Shown here: piece by piece, positions 1 to 12,388 of the stretch
Position numbering within the stretch: position 1 is the stretch's first letter
Layout of the letters: each line of letters opens with the position of its first letter
Assembly: GCA_028023455.1 (NCBI GenBank)
Contig: JAQFVV010006294.1
Span: 4,788,116 to 4,852,115 of the forward strand
DNA: 64,000 bases
DNA from: Epiperipatus broadwayi
Lineage: Eukaryota > Onychophora > Udeonychophora > Euonychophora > Peripatidae
Direction of reading: 5' to 3'
The notes under the pieces: model-generated
Database searches by the model: none
What the model saw: only the letters and a program-made list of their open reading frames with translations
What the model was told of the DNA's origin: nothing
Made by a program: the position numbers and the translations under genes

Positions 1-2515
1 GTGTCAAAGTCTCAGATCCATAAGAAAGAACTGGTAAAACACATTTGTTAAAAACCTTCCTTTTTAAACACAGGATTTTTTCCTTTTAATATCAAGTTAT
101 TTCTACCAAAAGCATTCCAACCGAGTTTAATTCTATGATTAATTACATCTATTATGTTTCCATCTGTATTAATAATCTGACCAGGGTATTTTGTAGATGT
201 CAACTTCTTCTAACTCATCATAATCAATCTTTATTTTCACATTTTCAGAAAATCCATTGAACATTACTTAGTCTTATTAATATTTATCTTTAGTCCTACT
301 TTCATCTGACCTGCAGGTCTAAAGCATTATTTGCAAAAACAACTACATCATCAGCAAAATCTAAATGACTTAAATAATCTCCAATTACTTTCACTCCTTT
401 AGCTTCTCATTTTAATCCACAAAATACTGCTTGTAGCACTGTTGTAAAAAGTTTTGGAGATAAGGAGTCACCCTGTCTTATACCCTTTTCAATGTTGACT
501 TTCTTAAAATCATTATGTAATCTAATTGTTGCTGTTATCATTTTTATAAATATTTTTCAAAATATGACAATATCCTGGATCTATACCTTGATGATCCAAT
601 GCTTTAATCACTGAAGAAATGTTTATAGAATCAAATGCCTTTTCATAATCTACAAATTCAAAGCATAATGGCAACTCATATTTATTTGTCCTTTCTATAA
701 CTTCTCTCAATACCCAGATATGATCTACTGTACTAAAACCACTTGTATGTCCAGCTTGTTCTCTTGGTTGGTAGAAATCCAATGTTATCTGTAGAATGAG
801 TTGTAATTATCTTGGTAAAAATTTTGTATAAAACTGATAAAAGGCTGATAGTCTGTAATTTCTAATATCTTGTTTATCACCATTTTAAATATTAATACTG
901 CATTGTTCCAGTCATCTGGTACATCTTTATCATTTAGACATTTGGCATATAACTTTGCTAAAAACAATTCTATTTCTTCGCCTACTTCTAATATATCAAT
1001 TATAATTCCATCATTATTACTGGAGCTTTTCCTTTCCTCATAAATTTAATTGCATGTCTCACTTCTTCATTTAAAATTCTGGACAATTCAGAAGATATAA
1101 TAGATATAGGAGATACTTGTTCTTCATTACTACATAATTCTTGATAGAAGTCTTCTACCCATTTCATGATGTCATCTCTCTTTTTAGTAATAATTCCAAC
1201 TTTTTTTCTTATTGCAGATATAAATTTCCTACCAATACCAAAATGTTGTTTTACACTCTTGACTTTTATTTTTTTCTATAGCTTTCCTTGCTTGTTCACA
1301 GTTATACTTTCTTATATCATTTTCAACTCTTTTCCACACCATTTCACAAAATTCAAGGTATTCAATCCTTTTTAATGCATCATTTTTGTATATTTCTTTT
1401 TTTTCATAAATTCTCTATTCTCAGTAAAAGTTTTACTGGTCAATTGCTGCTTCTTTCTACCAATTATCTTTGTTGTAGTTTTTAAAAGTGTATCAGTTAT
1501 TTTCTTATTAATTTCATTCAAATCTGAATCATGATCAAAATCTACTAATATTTGAAACCGATTTGCAAGTTCTAATTTAAATTCATTAAAATGTTTATGA
1601 AGATTAGGAATATCAACTGTAAATATTGTTTTTTTTTAATAATTTTTGTCACTTTAGTTTTGCATTAACATGTATCTTACATCTTACTAATCAATGAACA
1701 CTTCCTGTGTTAAATTTATTAAGAATATTACAATATTGAAATATATATTTTCTGTTAGTCAAAGTATAATCCAATTCTGCTGTACCTTCATTTGGATGTT
1801 TTCATATCCATTTCCTTTTAACATTTTTCTCAAAAAAAGAATTCATACTATAAAGTTTTTCTTTTTCTGCAAACTCCACAAGTCTATGTTTTCTCTCATT
1901 TCTATTACCATAACCAAAATTATCTGCAGCACTTTCTTCTTTCATTTGTTTACCAATTGTAGCATTAAAGTCTCCCATAACAATTTTAAAATGTTTACTC
2001 TGATCAAAAGCCTTTTGTACATCCATATAAAAATCTTCTACTACTTCATCACTATGGAACTTGTTGGGGTATAAACCTGAATTATCTGTATTTGGTATCT
2101 GCTATTAAATTGTACAACTAATCTTTCCACTCTGTCCAATACACCATCAAATCTCCACAATGTTGTTATTCCACTTTTTATTTATAAATGAATCCTACTC
2201 CACTTGTATTCCAATATTTGTGCCTTTATAGTAGAGTACATGTTCACTTTTTATATCAATTGTCTCTTCACCTTTTCTTCTAACTTCACAAAGTCCAATA
2301 ATGTCCCATTTAATATAAGGCAGTCCTTCTAATTCTTGCAATCTTCCTTCACTTGAATGTAATCTGCAGTTATAAGTACCTAAATAAAAAGCCATCATCA
2401 AATGGCAGCCTAGGTCCACAATCAGGGAATTCTTAGCATCCTCCACCTTTGGACACCAATTGCTGCCTTGGTTGGTGACTTTACAGCCTCCTGGAAATAA
2501 GGGCAATTATTTATT
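1..2515 (-). mobile_element. RTE/BovB-type LINE, copy A, continues past the left window edge
   Basis: Non-LTR retrotransposon encoding an APE-type endonuclease followed by reverse transcriptase, read right to left. The endonuclease start is visible at about 2510-2195, with motifs of the type GTYN, KWDIIGLCEVRRKGE and LYYKG. Its C-terminal part lies at 2026-1802 (KIVMGDFNATIGK). The thumb/linker follows, then RT motifs: PDDWNNAVLIFK near 910-880, QAGHTSGFSTVDHI near 750-715, FVDYEKAFDS near 660-630, GIRQGDSLSPKLF near 490-450 and the catalytic FADDVVVF near 358-335. The family ORF is about 900-1000 codons, so only the C-terminal end is outside the window. Several frameshifts and stops are present, so the copy is dead although the catalytic residues survive. 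Domain order and the REQAG/VDYEKAFD motifs are typical of the RTE clade. The plus-strand ORFs here are antisense shadows. Confidence 0.92.
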
Positions 2516-2893
2516 TTTTGTCTGACTTGATTTTATTTATCTATTGGAAAAATATTTATCATTTACACATACATTCATTCTGCCTTTTCAGACTGAGAAG
2601 AAAGACCATGGTGTTTCTTGATCTTAAATTAAGAGATAAAAAGCCAATAAACTCACCATGCTGGGTAATGTGTGTTGGTGAGCATCCCATCCATGTTTGT
2701 ATACTATATTAATAATCACATAGTAATCCCAGCGGCAACAACAAGAACATATGGAGTGGACATTAGGAATTTTCCCTGCTTGGTTCCTCTAAGGTCTCCA
2801 AGAGGAATCAAAGGGTTTCCTTTCAGTTGATAGCAAACTCCTTTCTGCACATAATAGTCAATTTTATATATAAAAAAGAGATGCTGGTAAATT
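2516..2893 (-). repeat. 5' leader of RTE copy A
   Basis: Non-coding stretch immediately upstream of the RTE endonuclease start. A patch near 2600-2640 (accatggtgtttcttg) recurs in altered form upstream of the second long RTE copy near 33330-33350, so it is probably element leader rather than unique flank. No protein signal is seen. Confidence 0.5.
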
Positions 2894-3037
2894 TGCAATG
2901 TAGATTGTAAATTAGTTAAAGCACATTGAAAAGGGCAAAAATTAATATTTGTTGAAGAGGGCTTTTTAGTGTATCATTATTATTACATGTATTATTGCTG
3001 TTATCAAAAGATATTTTATATTGTATTATATCATTGA
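2894..3037. repeat. 144-bp dispersed repeat, copy 1
   Basis: Direct repeat of 36964-37109. Both begin gcaatgtagattgtaa, contain a segment like aaaaattaatatttgttga, and end in a TA-rich tail. They differ by scattered substitutions and a short insertion near the start of copy 2. Here the repeat abuts the RTE leader. At 37 kb it stands without RTE sequence, so it is not simply part of the LINE. No ORF. Confidence 0.7.
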
Positions 3038-3499
3038 TTTTTTCATCATTAGTATAAAATTTCTGTTTTTTTAATTTTCATATATATTTATTCTATTAAG
3101 TTTTATATGATTATGTATGATGTCACAAATCATGAGGCATCAGAAATATATCCAATGTTATCTAAAATTCTCATCTTAGTTTATAGTTTGAACTCAATGT
3201 ATATAATCTGACGCCTTAACAAATTACTTAATAATACTGGATGAATGTTAGAAAGTTTTACAGGTATGCCTCATAACTTACATTTTATTTAAAAATACTG
3301 ATCTAGAAATCAAAAACGATCATAACTTTATTAATCAAATAATGAACATTATTATAATTTAAATTATCAGAATTCTACTTTGATATTAAAAACTTTTTAA
3401 ATACTATTTTTATGATACTGTTTGATTTTGAAGCATTAATTTTTTTCTAAGCACTTGCTCAATGAAATACCATTGTTTAGAAAATTTCCACAAAGATAT
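3038..3499. other. No feature seen
   Basis: AT-rich unique sequence without ORF, repeat arms or RNA motifs that I can support. Confidence 0.5.
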
Positions 3500-3958
3500 A
3501 TATATATAATATGTAGGGTATATGAGCACAGACTTTCAAATGACCCACCATTCATCACTCATATCACTGATACATTTGAACATATATATGTCAAAAAGAT
3601 AAATAATCACCAATATACATATTTCATGCTAAACCAGCAATCATCAGTTGGTCCAAATTATCATCTCCACACATATATGCAATAAGTGCTCAGATATTAA
3701 GATAGTCAATCTTCATACTTTTATGGACATGCTTCAATCCACTCTACACTCCAACTCTTCAACTATCCATCCAATTGAAAATCTGATGATGGAATGCTCA
3801 AATGCCACCCTGAGGCAGAGATTCTTGTCACACCATGTTGACCTAAAGTCAATCTGATCCTTCATGTATATGTTCAAGTGCATCAGTGATATGGGATAGA
3901 GTGGTGAATGGTGGATCGTGTGAAAGTATGTGCTCATATACCCTATATTTTACATATA
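3500..3958. mobile_element. Fold-back element with SINE-like terminal arms
   Basis: Terminal inverted repeats of about 85 bp: the left arm (3503-3590, containing gggtatatgagcacagact) is mirrored by the right arm (3865-3957, containing tatgtgctcatataccc). Arms differ by several substitutions. The arm and adjoining interior also match the dispersed SINE-like repeat at 14615, 26600, 26911 and 39320, sharing the motifs gactttcaa, aaaagataaat and ttcatgctaaacc. It could be two SINEs inserted head to head or a MITE that captured one. The two overlapping plus ORFs inside are not convincing genes. Confidence 0.6.
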
Positions 3959-4703
3959 GTGATACAGGTATATAATAAGCCTGCATTTCAGTTATTACAT
4001 AAAGATATATAAAAATTTAAGTTTGTTATAAATATAGACATTAATCCAGCAAAGATCAGAGAAGGTCCATTTAACCTATCATATGCAACAATTAGAAGAA
4101 AAAAATAATAGAAGTTTAAAAAAAAGTAACAGTACTATTGAAATCATCATATATATATATGCTTACATATTGTTCATTCTATTACCTATTTGAGACTACT
4201 GTTATAAATAACAGTCCATTACTCATAAAATATGTAATAAAACTACAGTATTAATAATGAAAAAAATTATGTAACTAGACTTATGATATTTTGTACTGAA
4301 ATTCTTAGTCATGTGATGCATTACTGGTTTCATGTTAACATTGCTAGATGTCACTACCATATAACTCAAATTTAAAAGAAATAAAACTGCTGTGTAACAC
4401 AGATCAAAACTAACTATATAATATGGATTAATAATACACCCAATTAATTGAAAAAGGATTAATCATTCAACAAAATATCAAACAAGATACTTCTAAATCT
4501 CTCTCTTCAAAATTGCCAGCATTAAAGAAAAAAGAATTTATATTTTACAGACTGTTATAATAAACAAACATCAATTAAGAAGTCTTCAAATAAAAATTAA
4601 GTTGCCTATCATATTTTTGCAATTATGAGTTGTATTTACTTTTTACCACCATTGATATTTTTAAACTTATGTAAAAATACAAAACATCAATTTTTTATAA
4701 ATC
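3959..4703. other. No feature seen
   Basis: AT-rich, with a short TA microsatellite near 4150-4165. No gene or RNA signal. Confidence 0.5.
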
Positions 4704-4900
4704 TCCTGCAGTCTTCATCAGAGCTTTTTATAATTTTCTTTTTACATATATAAATGTAGAAAGTTTTAAAAAGCTCTGATGAAGACTGCAGGACAGTTGA
4801 AACTGTTAGAAAAATAAAGGAGATGTAAAAAGAAAGAAAAAGTTATAAAGCTCTGATAAAGACTACAGGACAGTTGAAATTGCTAGAAAAATAAAGGAGG
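4704..4900 (+). repeat. Fold-back with tandem hammerhead-like motif
   Basis: Arms at 4704-4733 and 4764-4793 are a nearly exact inverted repeat (tcctgcagtcttcatcagag / ctctgatgaagactgcagga). Downstream of the hairpin, a unit beginning aaagctctgat is repeated in tandem 77 bp later (4774 and 4851), each followed by ggacagttgaaa and aaaaataaaggag. Copy 1 reads CTGATGA (4776-4782), a GACTG/CAGTT stem, then GAAAC (4799-4803), the arrangement of a hammerhead core. Copy 2 has CTGATAA and GAAAT and looks decayed. No good helix I pairing is visible in copy 1, so ribozyme activity is doubtful. Related motifs occur at 40.4, 40.7 and 46.8 kb. Confidence 0.6.
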
Positions 4901-6689
4901 AATTATATCAAAATTGTATTAAAGTGTATGTGAGATTTATAAAAAAGTAATATTTATGAATATATGAAGAAAAATGCAAAAAGGTAAAGAAGAAGACATA
5001 AGAACTTATCAATTTATTAGCAAAGATGGCATTCTAGTTACAACAGTGTTACATTTATTAAGAATATTTATTTTTACAAAGGCAATTCAGATAATTCATT
5101 GCAGAAAACATTCAGTAGAATTTGGCTACATCACACTCTTTGAAATCCCTGTAAAATTTGTTGGAGTAGCATTAGATTCCAGAAATGAATGCCCTGGAAT
5201 CTCATCTAACTATTCAAACCCATTGTGAACTTTTAAGCAATAAATCATTCAATTACTTATCTATTAATGAAAAGAGTAATGTGTTAGATTTTTTAATAAA
5301 CTTATTAAAACATAAATATTTTAAGTCTTATTAAAGAATATAACTTAATTTCTTATTGAACAGTTGCCTACTGTAATATTATTTTTCTTAGATGTTTACA
5401 ATATCAGGCTTATCACTCACAACTATACAAACATTCTTGATGCATAGCATGCTATAAGTAACAAATAAAATAGATAAATATAGTTATATCAAAAATAATG
5501 AAAAAAAATTATGTTGAATCTCAAAGTAGTCCAAATCCATTAACCATGAAAAAACAGTTATCGTTGCATCTGATTTTAATTCAGAAATTTTGTATAAAAA
5601 CATTGAACATATACTACAAATCATTAAAATAAACTACAAGTTAACATCCTTAATCCCTATATTACCATATTAATGCAAGAGGAAGTTTTAAAAAGAAAAT
5701 GCAAATAATGGCGGAAATAGTTTGTAATATGAGAATTAAGCTAGAAATAATGCTTTGATATAATTTGTAAAACTGGAATAGATATTAATTTCTGTATGTA
5801 AGAATACAAATCTTGTTTAATGTATAATATTCATTGTTATCAAATGTTAACGATAAGTATTAAATTATTATTTTAAATATTAGCAGTTCATAAGCATTCT
5901 ACCCACACTTTTTTTTATATTATTAGCTACAAAAATCCACACATAATTCCAATCTGTTTTCAATATGCTATTTTTGGCTTTCTTGATTTAAATTATTGTG
6001 CATTTTTACAGTTCAATTAAAAATAGACTCTTGATTTGTTTTTGATACTTTTATTATTATATTTACTTTCAGGAAGTTTGTAATGTTGTTCTGAGCAAAC
6101 TCCTGATGGTTCATGCTGGATTATAAATTCATTTTTAAATATTTCACAACTTATCATTATAAACATGAATAAAATTATTAAAGATCATAAAAATAGCATT
6201 AAAAACCATTTGCAAAATCATAATTTTCTTCCTTGTATACATTTCAAGAAAATGTGTTTCAGTCATCATTCAAAAGTTAGAAGTTGAAAACATTTAAAAT
6301 TACTTTGATTTAGGATAAACATTAACTAAGACATAATTTTTTTTAAAAGGCTAATAAATATGCATATGCAGTCAAGTTATGGTAGGCACATTATCAATAT
6401 ACACTACTTTCAAATTATACCCTCCTCAAAAAAAAAAAAAGTAAAAAAAAAAAAAAACCCAAGAAATAAAAATATTAAAATTCAATAAATTTTATGACAC
6501 AACAGCAGGTGTTTTTTTAGTCTAAATTTTCAAATGTTATAATTGAGATATATGAGATCTTTTTATTAATGATGTTTTTTGGGGATTATAATGCAATCAT
6601 ATCAATTTTTCTTTGTCTCCTCCCACCTTCCTCCAAAAAAATTAGATATAGTACAGTATTTTGTATTAAAAAAATACATATGTAATTAA
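4901..6689. other. No gene seen
   Basis: AT-rich sequence with a poly-A doublet near 6427-6460. The 84-codon ORF at 4974-5228 has no recognisable domain and no splice or promoter context, and is not called. Confidence 0.5.
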
Positions 6690-6790
6690 TGCTCAGGAGT
6701 TCATAAGAAGTTCAAATGCCAGACCTGTGAGCACCTGGAATCTCTCAATCCCAAGTCAGTCATTCTATCAACTATGCCAGACCACACAGG
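6690..6790 (-). repeat. Degenerate tRNA-like SINE head
   Basis: On the minus strand an A-box-like run (TGGCATAGTTGATAGAATG, about 6780-6760) is followed by an anticodon-arm-like segment and, about 60 bp later, a decayed B-box-like TTTGAAC near 6715. This is the layout of a pol III SINE promoter derived from tRNA. No target-site duplication or tail is clear. Confidence 0.4.
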
Positions 6791-7059
6791 GTAGTTCATA
6801 TAATAAAATGTTTTTAAGCATAAAACTGAATTTGTAAAACATCTTTCTTAAGTGAGACAGTAAATGTTATTCATTTGGCAGTGGCAGAAAAAAAAGGAAC
6901 TAGTAAAATATCCCTGCATTGCATAAGAAAGATTAAAGTTTGAATGAAAATTTTACATGAGAACAAGTAGGGATGATTGTATAGATTCTGGAATTGATAC
7001 AGACGTAAGTGTATTTAAACAACTGAAGAATCTTTGTCTGCTTGATAATGAGGCTACTA

Positions 7060-7150
7060 TTATATTTTTATAGAAAAAATTATTGAATAAAAAGAATATT
7101 GAACAGAATATATTCAATTATGATGAAACTGGATTGTTATGATATATCAA
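7060..7150 (+). pseudogene. Possible pogo/Tigger-type transposase scrap
   Basis: A short in-frame segment reads KNIEQNIFNYDETGL, close to the block around the first catalytic Asp (the xDETGL motif) of DDE_1-type transposases of the pogo/Tigger/CENP-B superfamily. The rest of the domain is not readable in one frame on either side, so this is at most a small decayed remnant. A chance match cannot be excluded from so few residues. Confidence 0.35.
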
Positions 7151-7925
7151 TGTTTTGAACTGGTTAGTCTGATATTATACTGTCCTTTAAATAAAATTTC
7201 AAAGTTTTTTTCTTTGAGTGAACACTCGATGAATAATATATGTAACTGTACTTTCTTGATTTATTATTAATAACTACAACATTATTATTTTTAGTTTTAT
7301 TTATACTATAATATCAATTTGTATATGCATACTATATACATAAAGAAAATGTTTTATATTAAAATATGTATACTGAAAAGAACTATATATCTATAAGACA
7401 ATACAGTAAACAATACTTATTGCATTGTCAATAAAACAATACTATTATTCATCATATATGATATATACCAGGGAAATTTAAAATATTTATATAGTAAATA
7501 TCATGATTCTAATGTATGCATATGTTAGAATCTTGTGGAATAGTCATAGCCAGAAATTTAATTAGGTAAAACTTGAATAATATTCTTTTTGGACGTCAAC
7601 TTATCTAACCATATAGTGACATAGTGTTTTACTTCATTACTTTAAAATGTATACATTATTTAGAACTAATGAGAAAACTTAGGCATAGCTATCAGTTGAG
7701 TTGGTAAACAATTTTTTTTCTTCAGATACTTGAAAATTTGATAACATAAATTTGCAAATGTTATCATCATCATAAAATTATTTTGTTCATATTTGCCCCA
7801 TATTTCACTTAAACATTTAGGCAAACTTAACACTATTGTCATCCAGTTATTGGCTGTAAATAGTTTTAAATTTTTTTAGTTAGAGGCCAATACATATATG
7901 GAATAGTATATTGCAAAAACCCTCG
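7151..7925. other. No feature seen
   Basis: AT-rich sequence with no ORF or repeat that I can support. Confidence 0.5.
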
Positions 7926-9590
7926 CCATCTGGCAAGCGATGCTGGGGAGGGGGGTACTAATATATAAAAGATTAGCTGCTTCTTTTTTATCATTTGGAT
8001 AAATTCTTTTTTGAAAATGCAATTGATGGGAACATTTTTTATGTATTGGACTTGTAGCTAAACATCGAAATACTTAAAAAAAAAAGTCTACTTCATGCTA
8101 CAAAACCATCAGTCTGATGTTGCAGTTGTTTCTGCTTAATTATTTAAATTGTACAAAGATGAAAAATAATTTAACAATAGGTCTCATATCTCTAAAGTGA
8201 TTGTATTTTTTTTGGAGAAAACAACGGATGAAGCAAAAATTGTTTCATAACAAAAAAAACGTTGCCTTTACTTCACGAAAATTTGAAGTTTTATAACATT
8301 TATTCTAAAATATAAGCATATATATAATCATTTTAAACGATCTTGTTTTTAAAAAAATAATAATAATTTGATACTTTTCACAAGATTGAACTTTTTTTTT
8401 TTATTATTAAATCCGTTTGTGCTTTAAAAATTATATAAAACTATATAAAATTCAAGTCAAAGTTGTATTTGGTATAAATTCTTCCTTTTAATAGATTGGT
8501 TTTTAATTGCTTTTTCCATTGGTCTATATACTGTTTGCTAATAAAAATACTAGTTCATTGGGGCATTAAATCCAGGAAGATACCAGCAAAATCCAACAAT
8601 TTAAAAAGTGTTTTTAGAAGATATGTGTTTGTCTGTAAAATAGTTAAAATTTTCAACCCATCTACAATGGCAGGACTCATCATTTTAAAATCATTCTTCA
8701 AATTTTTCATTGAAGATATGTTTTGATACATGAAACTTCAACAAATAATTCACTATCATTCATATTTATGCTCACAGAGGAATTTTTTTTATAATAGAAC
8801 TCATTAAATATTTCCATTTTTATAAAAGTGCTGTTCCAAATTTATGAATTGCATCTTTAAATATGTTAACATCAATGTTTTGTGTTTTAATAAATCTAAA
8901 AAACTTTTATTTTTAGAAGTTAAAATCCTTGGGTTTTTTTTTTAATATAAACTTTAGCTTTAATTCTTATAAATGCATGGAAACTTCATATCATGTGATG
9001 TTAATTTCAAAATATATTGTTGAAATATTGAAACTAAAAAAATCCCCTCCCCCAAATACAATTTTAATATTCTTTCTAAAGATGATAGAAAAGTTAGTCA
9101 TCATGTTTTGCTGTAACTTAGTTTTTTTATATAAAATATCTACATCATCACAAAATACTTCCAATTTTTCAATTCTGATTGTGCATATGTAAAAATATAA
9201 ATAAATTTTTACTATTATCACTTAAATATCTAATGGTAGACAATTGATACTAGAGCTTAGATAGGTATTGGATATGTGGGCAGCATAATGAATGCCAATC
9301 AATTCATTGCTACATAAATTTTGCATTTCAAAGAAATTATTTTCTCCTTTTCTTCTAGGAACCACCAACGTTGCAGTTGGTTTTGGTCAGCACACAAAAT
9401 AAATAATTTATCAATAATTTTATATCGGTTCCAAAATTACTTGATGCAATATTAGAATTTTCTCCAGGTAGATTCTTTAAATCAAAATTTTTTACTTTGG
9501 CACTTTGATTGGGTAAAAAATACCTGACCAGAATTGGGCACAATTTAATATTTCTATGATTAAAATAATCCAAATAAATTGTAATATAAT
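7926..9590 (-). pseudogene. hAT-superfamily transposase pseudogene
   Basis: The minus strand encodes fragments of a hAT transposase of the type related to ZBED/THAP-associated hAT proteins. At 9573-9355 the segment NHRNIKLCPILVRYF and then LKNLPGENSNI match the pre-catalytic block (KLFPILVRYF...LPGETS), ending in a degraded CNVGG that corresponds to NTNFGG. At 9170-9130 the segment IEKLEVFCDDVDILYKK matches the next block (LKEFCDFVDIEYKK). Around 8730-8500 an open stretch with LKNDFKMMSPAI may be the C-terminal region. Stops and frameshifts separate the pieces. An unusually G-rich patch at 7930-7965 could be the element's terminal region, but no matching end was identified. Confidence 0.7.
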
Positions 9591-10762
9591 TTATTTTACA
9601 TAAATCAATTTTAACTGAAGCAAAAGAATATGAACCTAAAACATTTCAAATGATTGCTTCTATATTTATTCTGACATAAGAATACTTTTCTTCAAAACTT
9701 GTTTTAATAAATTTTGAAGTGCAGTTATTTGATCGAAATGAATGATTATGTTATACAGAATTATAACACAAGATGCTTCCATTTAGTGCTAATTATTTTA
9801 CTTTGTCATCTAAAATTTTGCTAATAAAAATTACTCAAGGAAGCCCTAACTTCAGCATTTTTTTTTCTATGGATGTAAATGCTGATCTGCCACTACTAGA
9901 GATATCAAAATTGGCCAACATTTATTGCATTTGATATTACTACTCATTGTTCATTTTTAATGAAAGGAAAGTCTTACTCTGAAGAGCTGTTGAAAATACT
10001 TTTTTTGTGGTGCTATGACATTGGGTTGGCAAAGTAAAAATTAAATGCAATTATAAAAACAATGTTTTATCTGCTCAAATGTACAATGTGTTTTGAACAA
10101 ACTTTCTACACAAAGAATTAATGTTGCACCCAAAATATACCAGTGACAACACAACATTGCAATTTCAAAATGCCCATTTACTCCTATCATAGCTTCTATA
10201 CTATACAAAGTTGAAGTACAATATATACACCTGCACATCAACAAATGCAGATGTGAGTGGTGTTCAGTGCATTAATGTTTAATTCATTATTTCAATCCAC
10301 AAAATGATGCGCTGTGAAATAAAGGACTATTTTCTTAAATATAGAACTATAGTTACATGCATATCCCATTTAATAACTTTATTGGGAAATTATTAGAATA
10401 TAATTCCATTAACTAAATCAGAATGAATCATAAAAATCTGACTAACAACTGTTTTATTTTTGTATAGATTAGAAATTATTAAAATAATCAATGCTTTTTT
10501 TCTTAACAAATTGATAAACTATTTTGTATATATATTCTGGTTTATTATTACTTCTTTTTTTTTTTTTGCAAACTATTTGTTAAACAATACCACCGATAAT
10601 ATTTATAGTATAGTATTTTTATATGAATTTGTATTTATTGTACTATAGATTCACAATTTAAAATAACTACAATATGGCACAAGAATACAATAGAAAAACT
10701 TTATCATATAAATGTGAAATAAATATTATGCGTACATGTTAAAGTCCTTATTTTAAAAATTG
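9591..10762. other. No gene seen; possibly hAT-derived flank
   Basis: AT-rich. Parts of 9600-10300 could be upstream hAT transposase or leader, but I could not read conserved motifs. The 62-codon ORF at 10460-10648 is low-complexity hydrophobic translation of T-rich DNA. Confidence 0.4.
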
Positions 10763-10944
10763 GGTGCTGATTTAGAGTACACTCATGCCATTTTGTATTT
10801 TAAGGACCACCCCAACCACTGCTGACACATCCAAGTGATAAATGACATCTAATAATCCACATGGAGTCACTTGGATGTGTCAGCAGTGATTTTGGGTGGT
10901 ACTTAGAATTCAAAATGATGATAAGTGCATCCTAAATCAGTACC
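10763..10944. mobile_element. Palindromic MITE, family M1, copy 1
   Basis: Nearly the whole element is an inverted repeat. The left arm contains ggtgctgatttagagta and ccactgctgacacatccaag; the right arm contains cttggatgtgtcagcagtg and cctaaatcagtacc. A spacer of about 30 bp (taaatgacatctaataatcc) lies between. No coding capacity. Two further copies lie within 1.8 kb (11657 and 12389). Superfamily unassigned because no clean target-site duplication is visible. Confidence 0.75.
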
Positions 10945-11339
10945 ATCATTAAATTTCTCAAAGATGCTAATGCTACCTACCAATAGTGAAAAGGTTAGTG
11001 GTTATCTTATTTAAAATACAATACTTGTTTTACATTTGAAATAATCAACAAATTTTTATTAAAATCTGTAAATATTTTTTTAAACATGTTTCTGTATACA
11101 TTTGATGGTAAAAGTCACTTCAATATTAATAAATAGAAAATTATGTAGATATATAGATTTGTTTCAATTTCAAGAGTCTATAAGGACCTCACATGATCAA
11201 GTGTATATCCGATATCCATGTGAACAATGCTCTTTTTTCTTACATCCATTTTTTTCTAACTACATGGAACAAAGGAAGCATTCATTATCAGTTTCTTTCT
11301 GGTATCCTATCAATTGTAAAATTAATATGCTTTATTTTA

Positions 11340-12262
11340 TAAGGTTATAGGCATATATTGTAATATAATGTGTTTTAGAATTCATAAGCTTTTAGTTTTT
11401 TGAGATTATAAGCTTGGTATGATTAATTTTTTGTTATTTGAATATGTTCTTATGGGCATATATTGTAACAAAATTCTTATTTTATGTTATAAGCTTTTAG
11501 TATTTCAAAATTATAAGCTTGGCTTGATCAGACATCTGCATTTTTTGGATGATACTTATCGTCGGAAATATCATTCCCCCTCCCTGCATACTTTGCACCA
11601 TCATTATTGTAATAACATTCATATTTTAGAAGTTATAAACTTTTAGTATTTAAACTGTGCCTACCACCATTTTGAGTTCTAAGGATCACTTAAAAGTACT
11701 GCTGACATATCCAAGTGACCCCATGTGGATTCTTCAATGTCATTTATCACTTGAATGGGTCAGTGGTGGTTTGGGGTAGTCCTTAGAATTCAAAATTATA
11801 GTAAATGCACTCTGAATCAGCACCATTTAATGAATAAATCTCTCATTTAGATTTTTATCCATCTGCCAGCAAATAATGACATGTGAGAAATTGAGCACAC
11901 AATCTTACTCGCTTTGGGGTGAAAAAATCTGATTCATTAATTATTTATTAATTGTAAAATTAATATTCTTTACTTTAGACAATTATTCTTTTGACTAATG
12001 TTAACATAAAATGTGATTTATTATTAATTATAGAATGTTTCTGCAGTTGTTTCTGTTTATTCAACATTTACATCATTTCAATATGTGGTTATAAGCCTAT
12101 ATTATAATAAAATTTGTATTTTAGAAGCTTTTGATATTTCAAAATTATAAACTTGGTTTGATCAATTTTACGTTTATTGATGTGTCCATTATTTTTTTCT
12201 TTACTTTTTCAGTTTAAGTATATTAAATTAGTATTTTAAAAATTATAAGCTTTTAGTATTTC
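11340..12262 (+). repeat. Degenerate minisatellite, about 110-bp unit
   Basis: A unit containing ttataagcttttagtatttc followed by aaaattataagcttggttt recurs at about 11385, 11490, 11625, 12120 and 12245, preceded each time by tattgtaataaaattt-like sequence. The first two copies are about 110 bp apart. Later ones are interrupted by the MITE at 11657-11826. The ORFs over this array (11102-11350, 11419-11646) are not supported as genes. Confidence 0.6.
11657..11826. mobile_element. Palindromic MITE, family M1, copy 2
   Basis: Same family as 10763-10944 but in the opposite orientation relative to the asymmetric spacer (accccatgtggattcttcaa here, ggattattagatgtc on the complement of copy 1). Arms gtgcctaccaccattttgag and ctctgaatcagcacc. 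It is more diverged internally than copy 1. Confidence 0.65.
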
Positions 12263-12388
12263 AAAATTTTATATTTAGTATATTTTAGTCATGTGATTTG
12301 GTCAATCATAGTTCTATGAAATTTGCACTTTAATTTTTTTTAATTATTGATGTTAATTGCAATTTTGTAACAAATAGTCATATCATGA

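Noticed and set aside
1694-2074. 126-codon plus-strand ORF, the longest in the window
   Set aside because: It is antisense to the endonuclease region of RTE copy A, whose minus-strand motifs (KIVMGDFNA and others) are unmistakable. Its translation is low-complexity F/I/S-rich.
3772-3800. CTGATGA followed by further sequence as a third hammerhead
   Set aside because: No GAAA box or pairing helix II follows at a usable distance.
4974-5228. 84-codon ORF
   Set aside because: No recognisable domain, no promoter or splice context, and length within chance expectation for this window.
11340-12262. CRISPR-like array
   Set aside because: Units are degenerate, unevenly spaced and interrupted by a MITE, and the context is eukaryotic.
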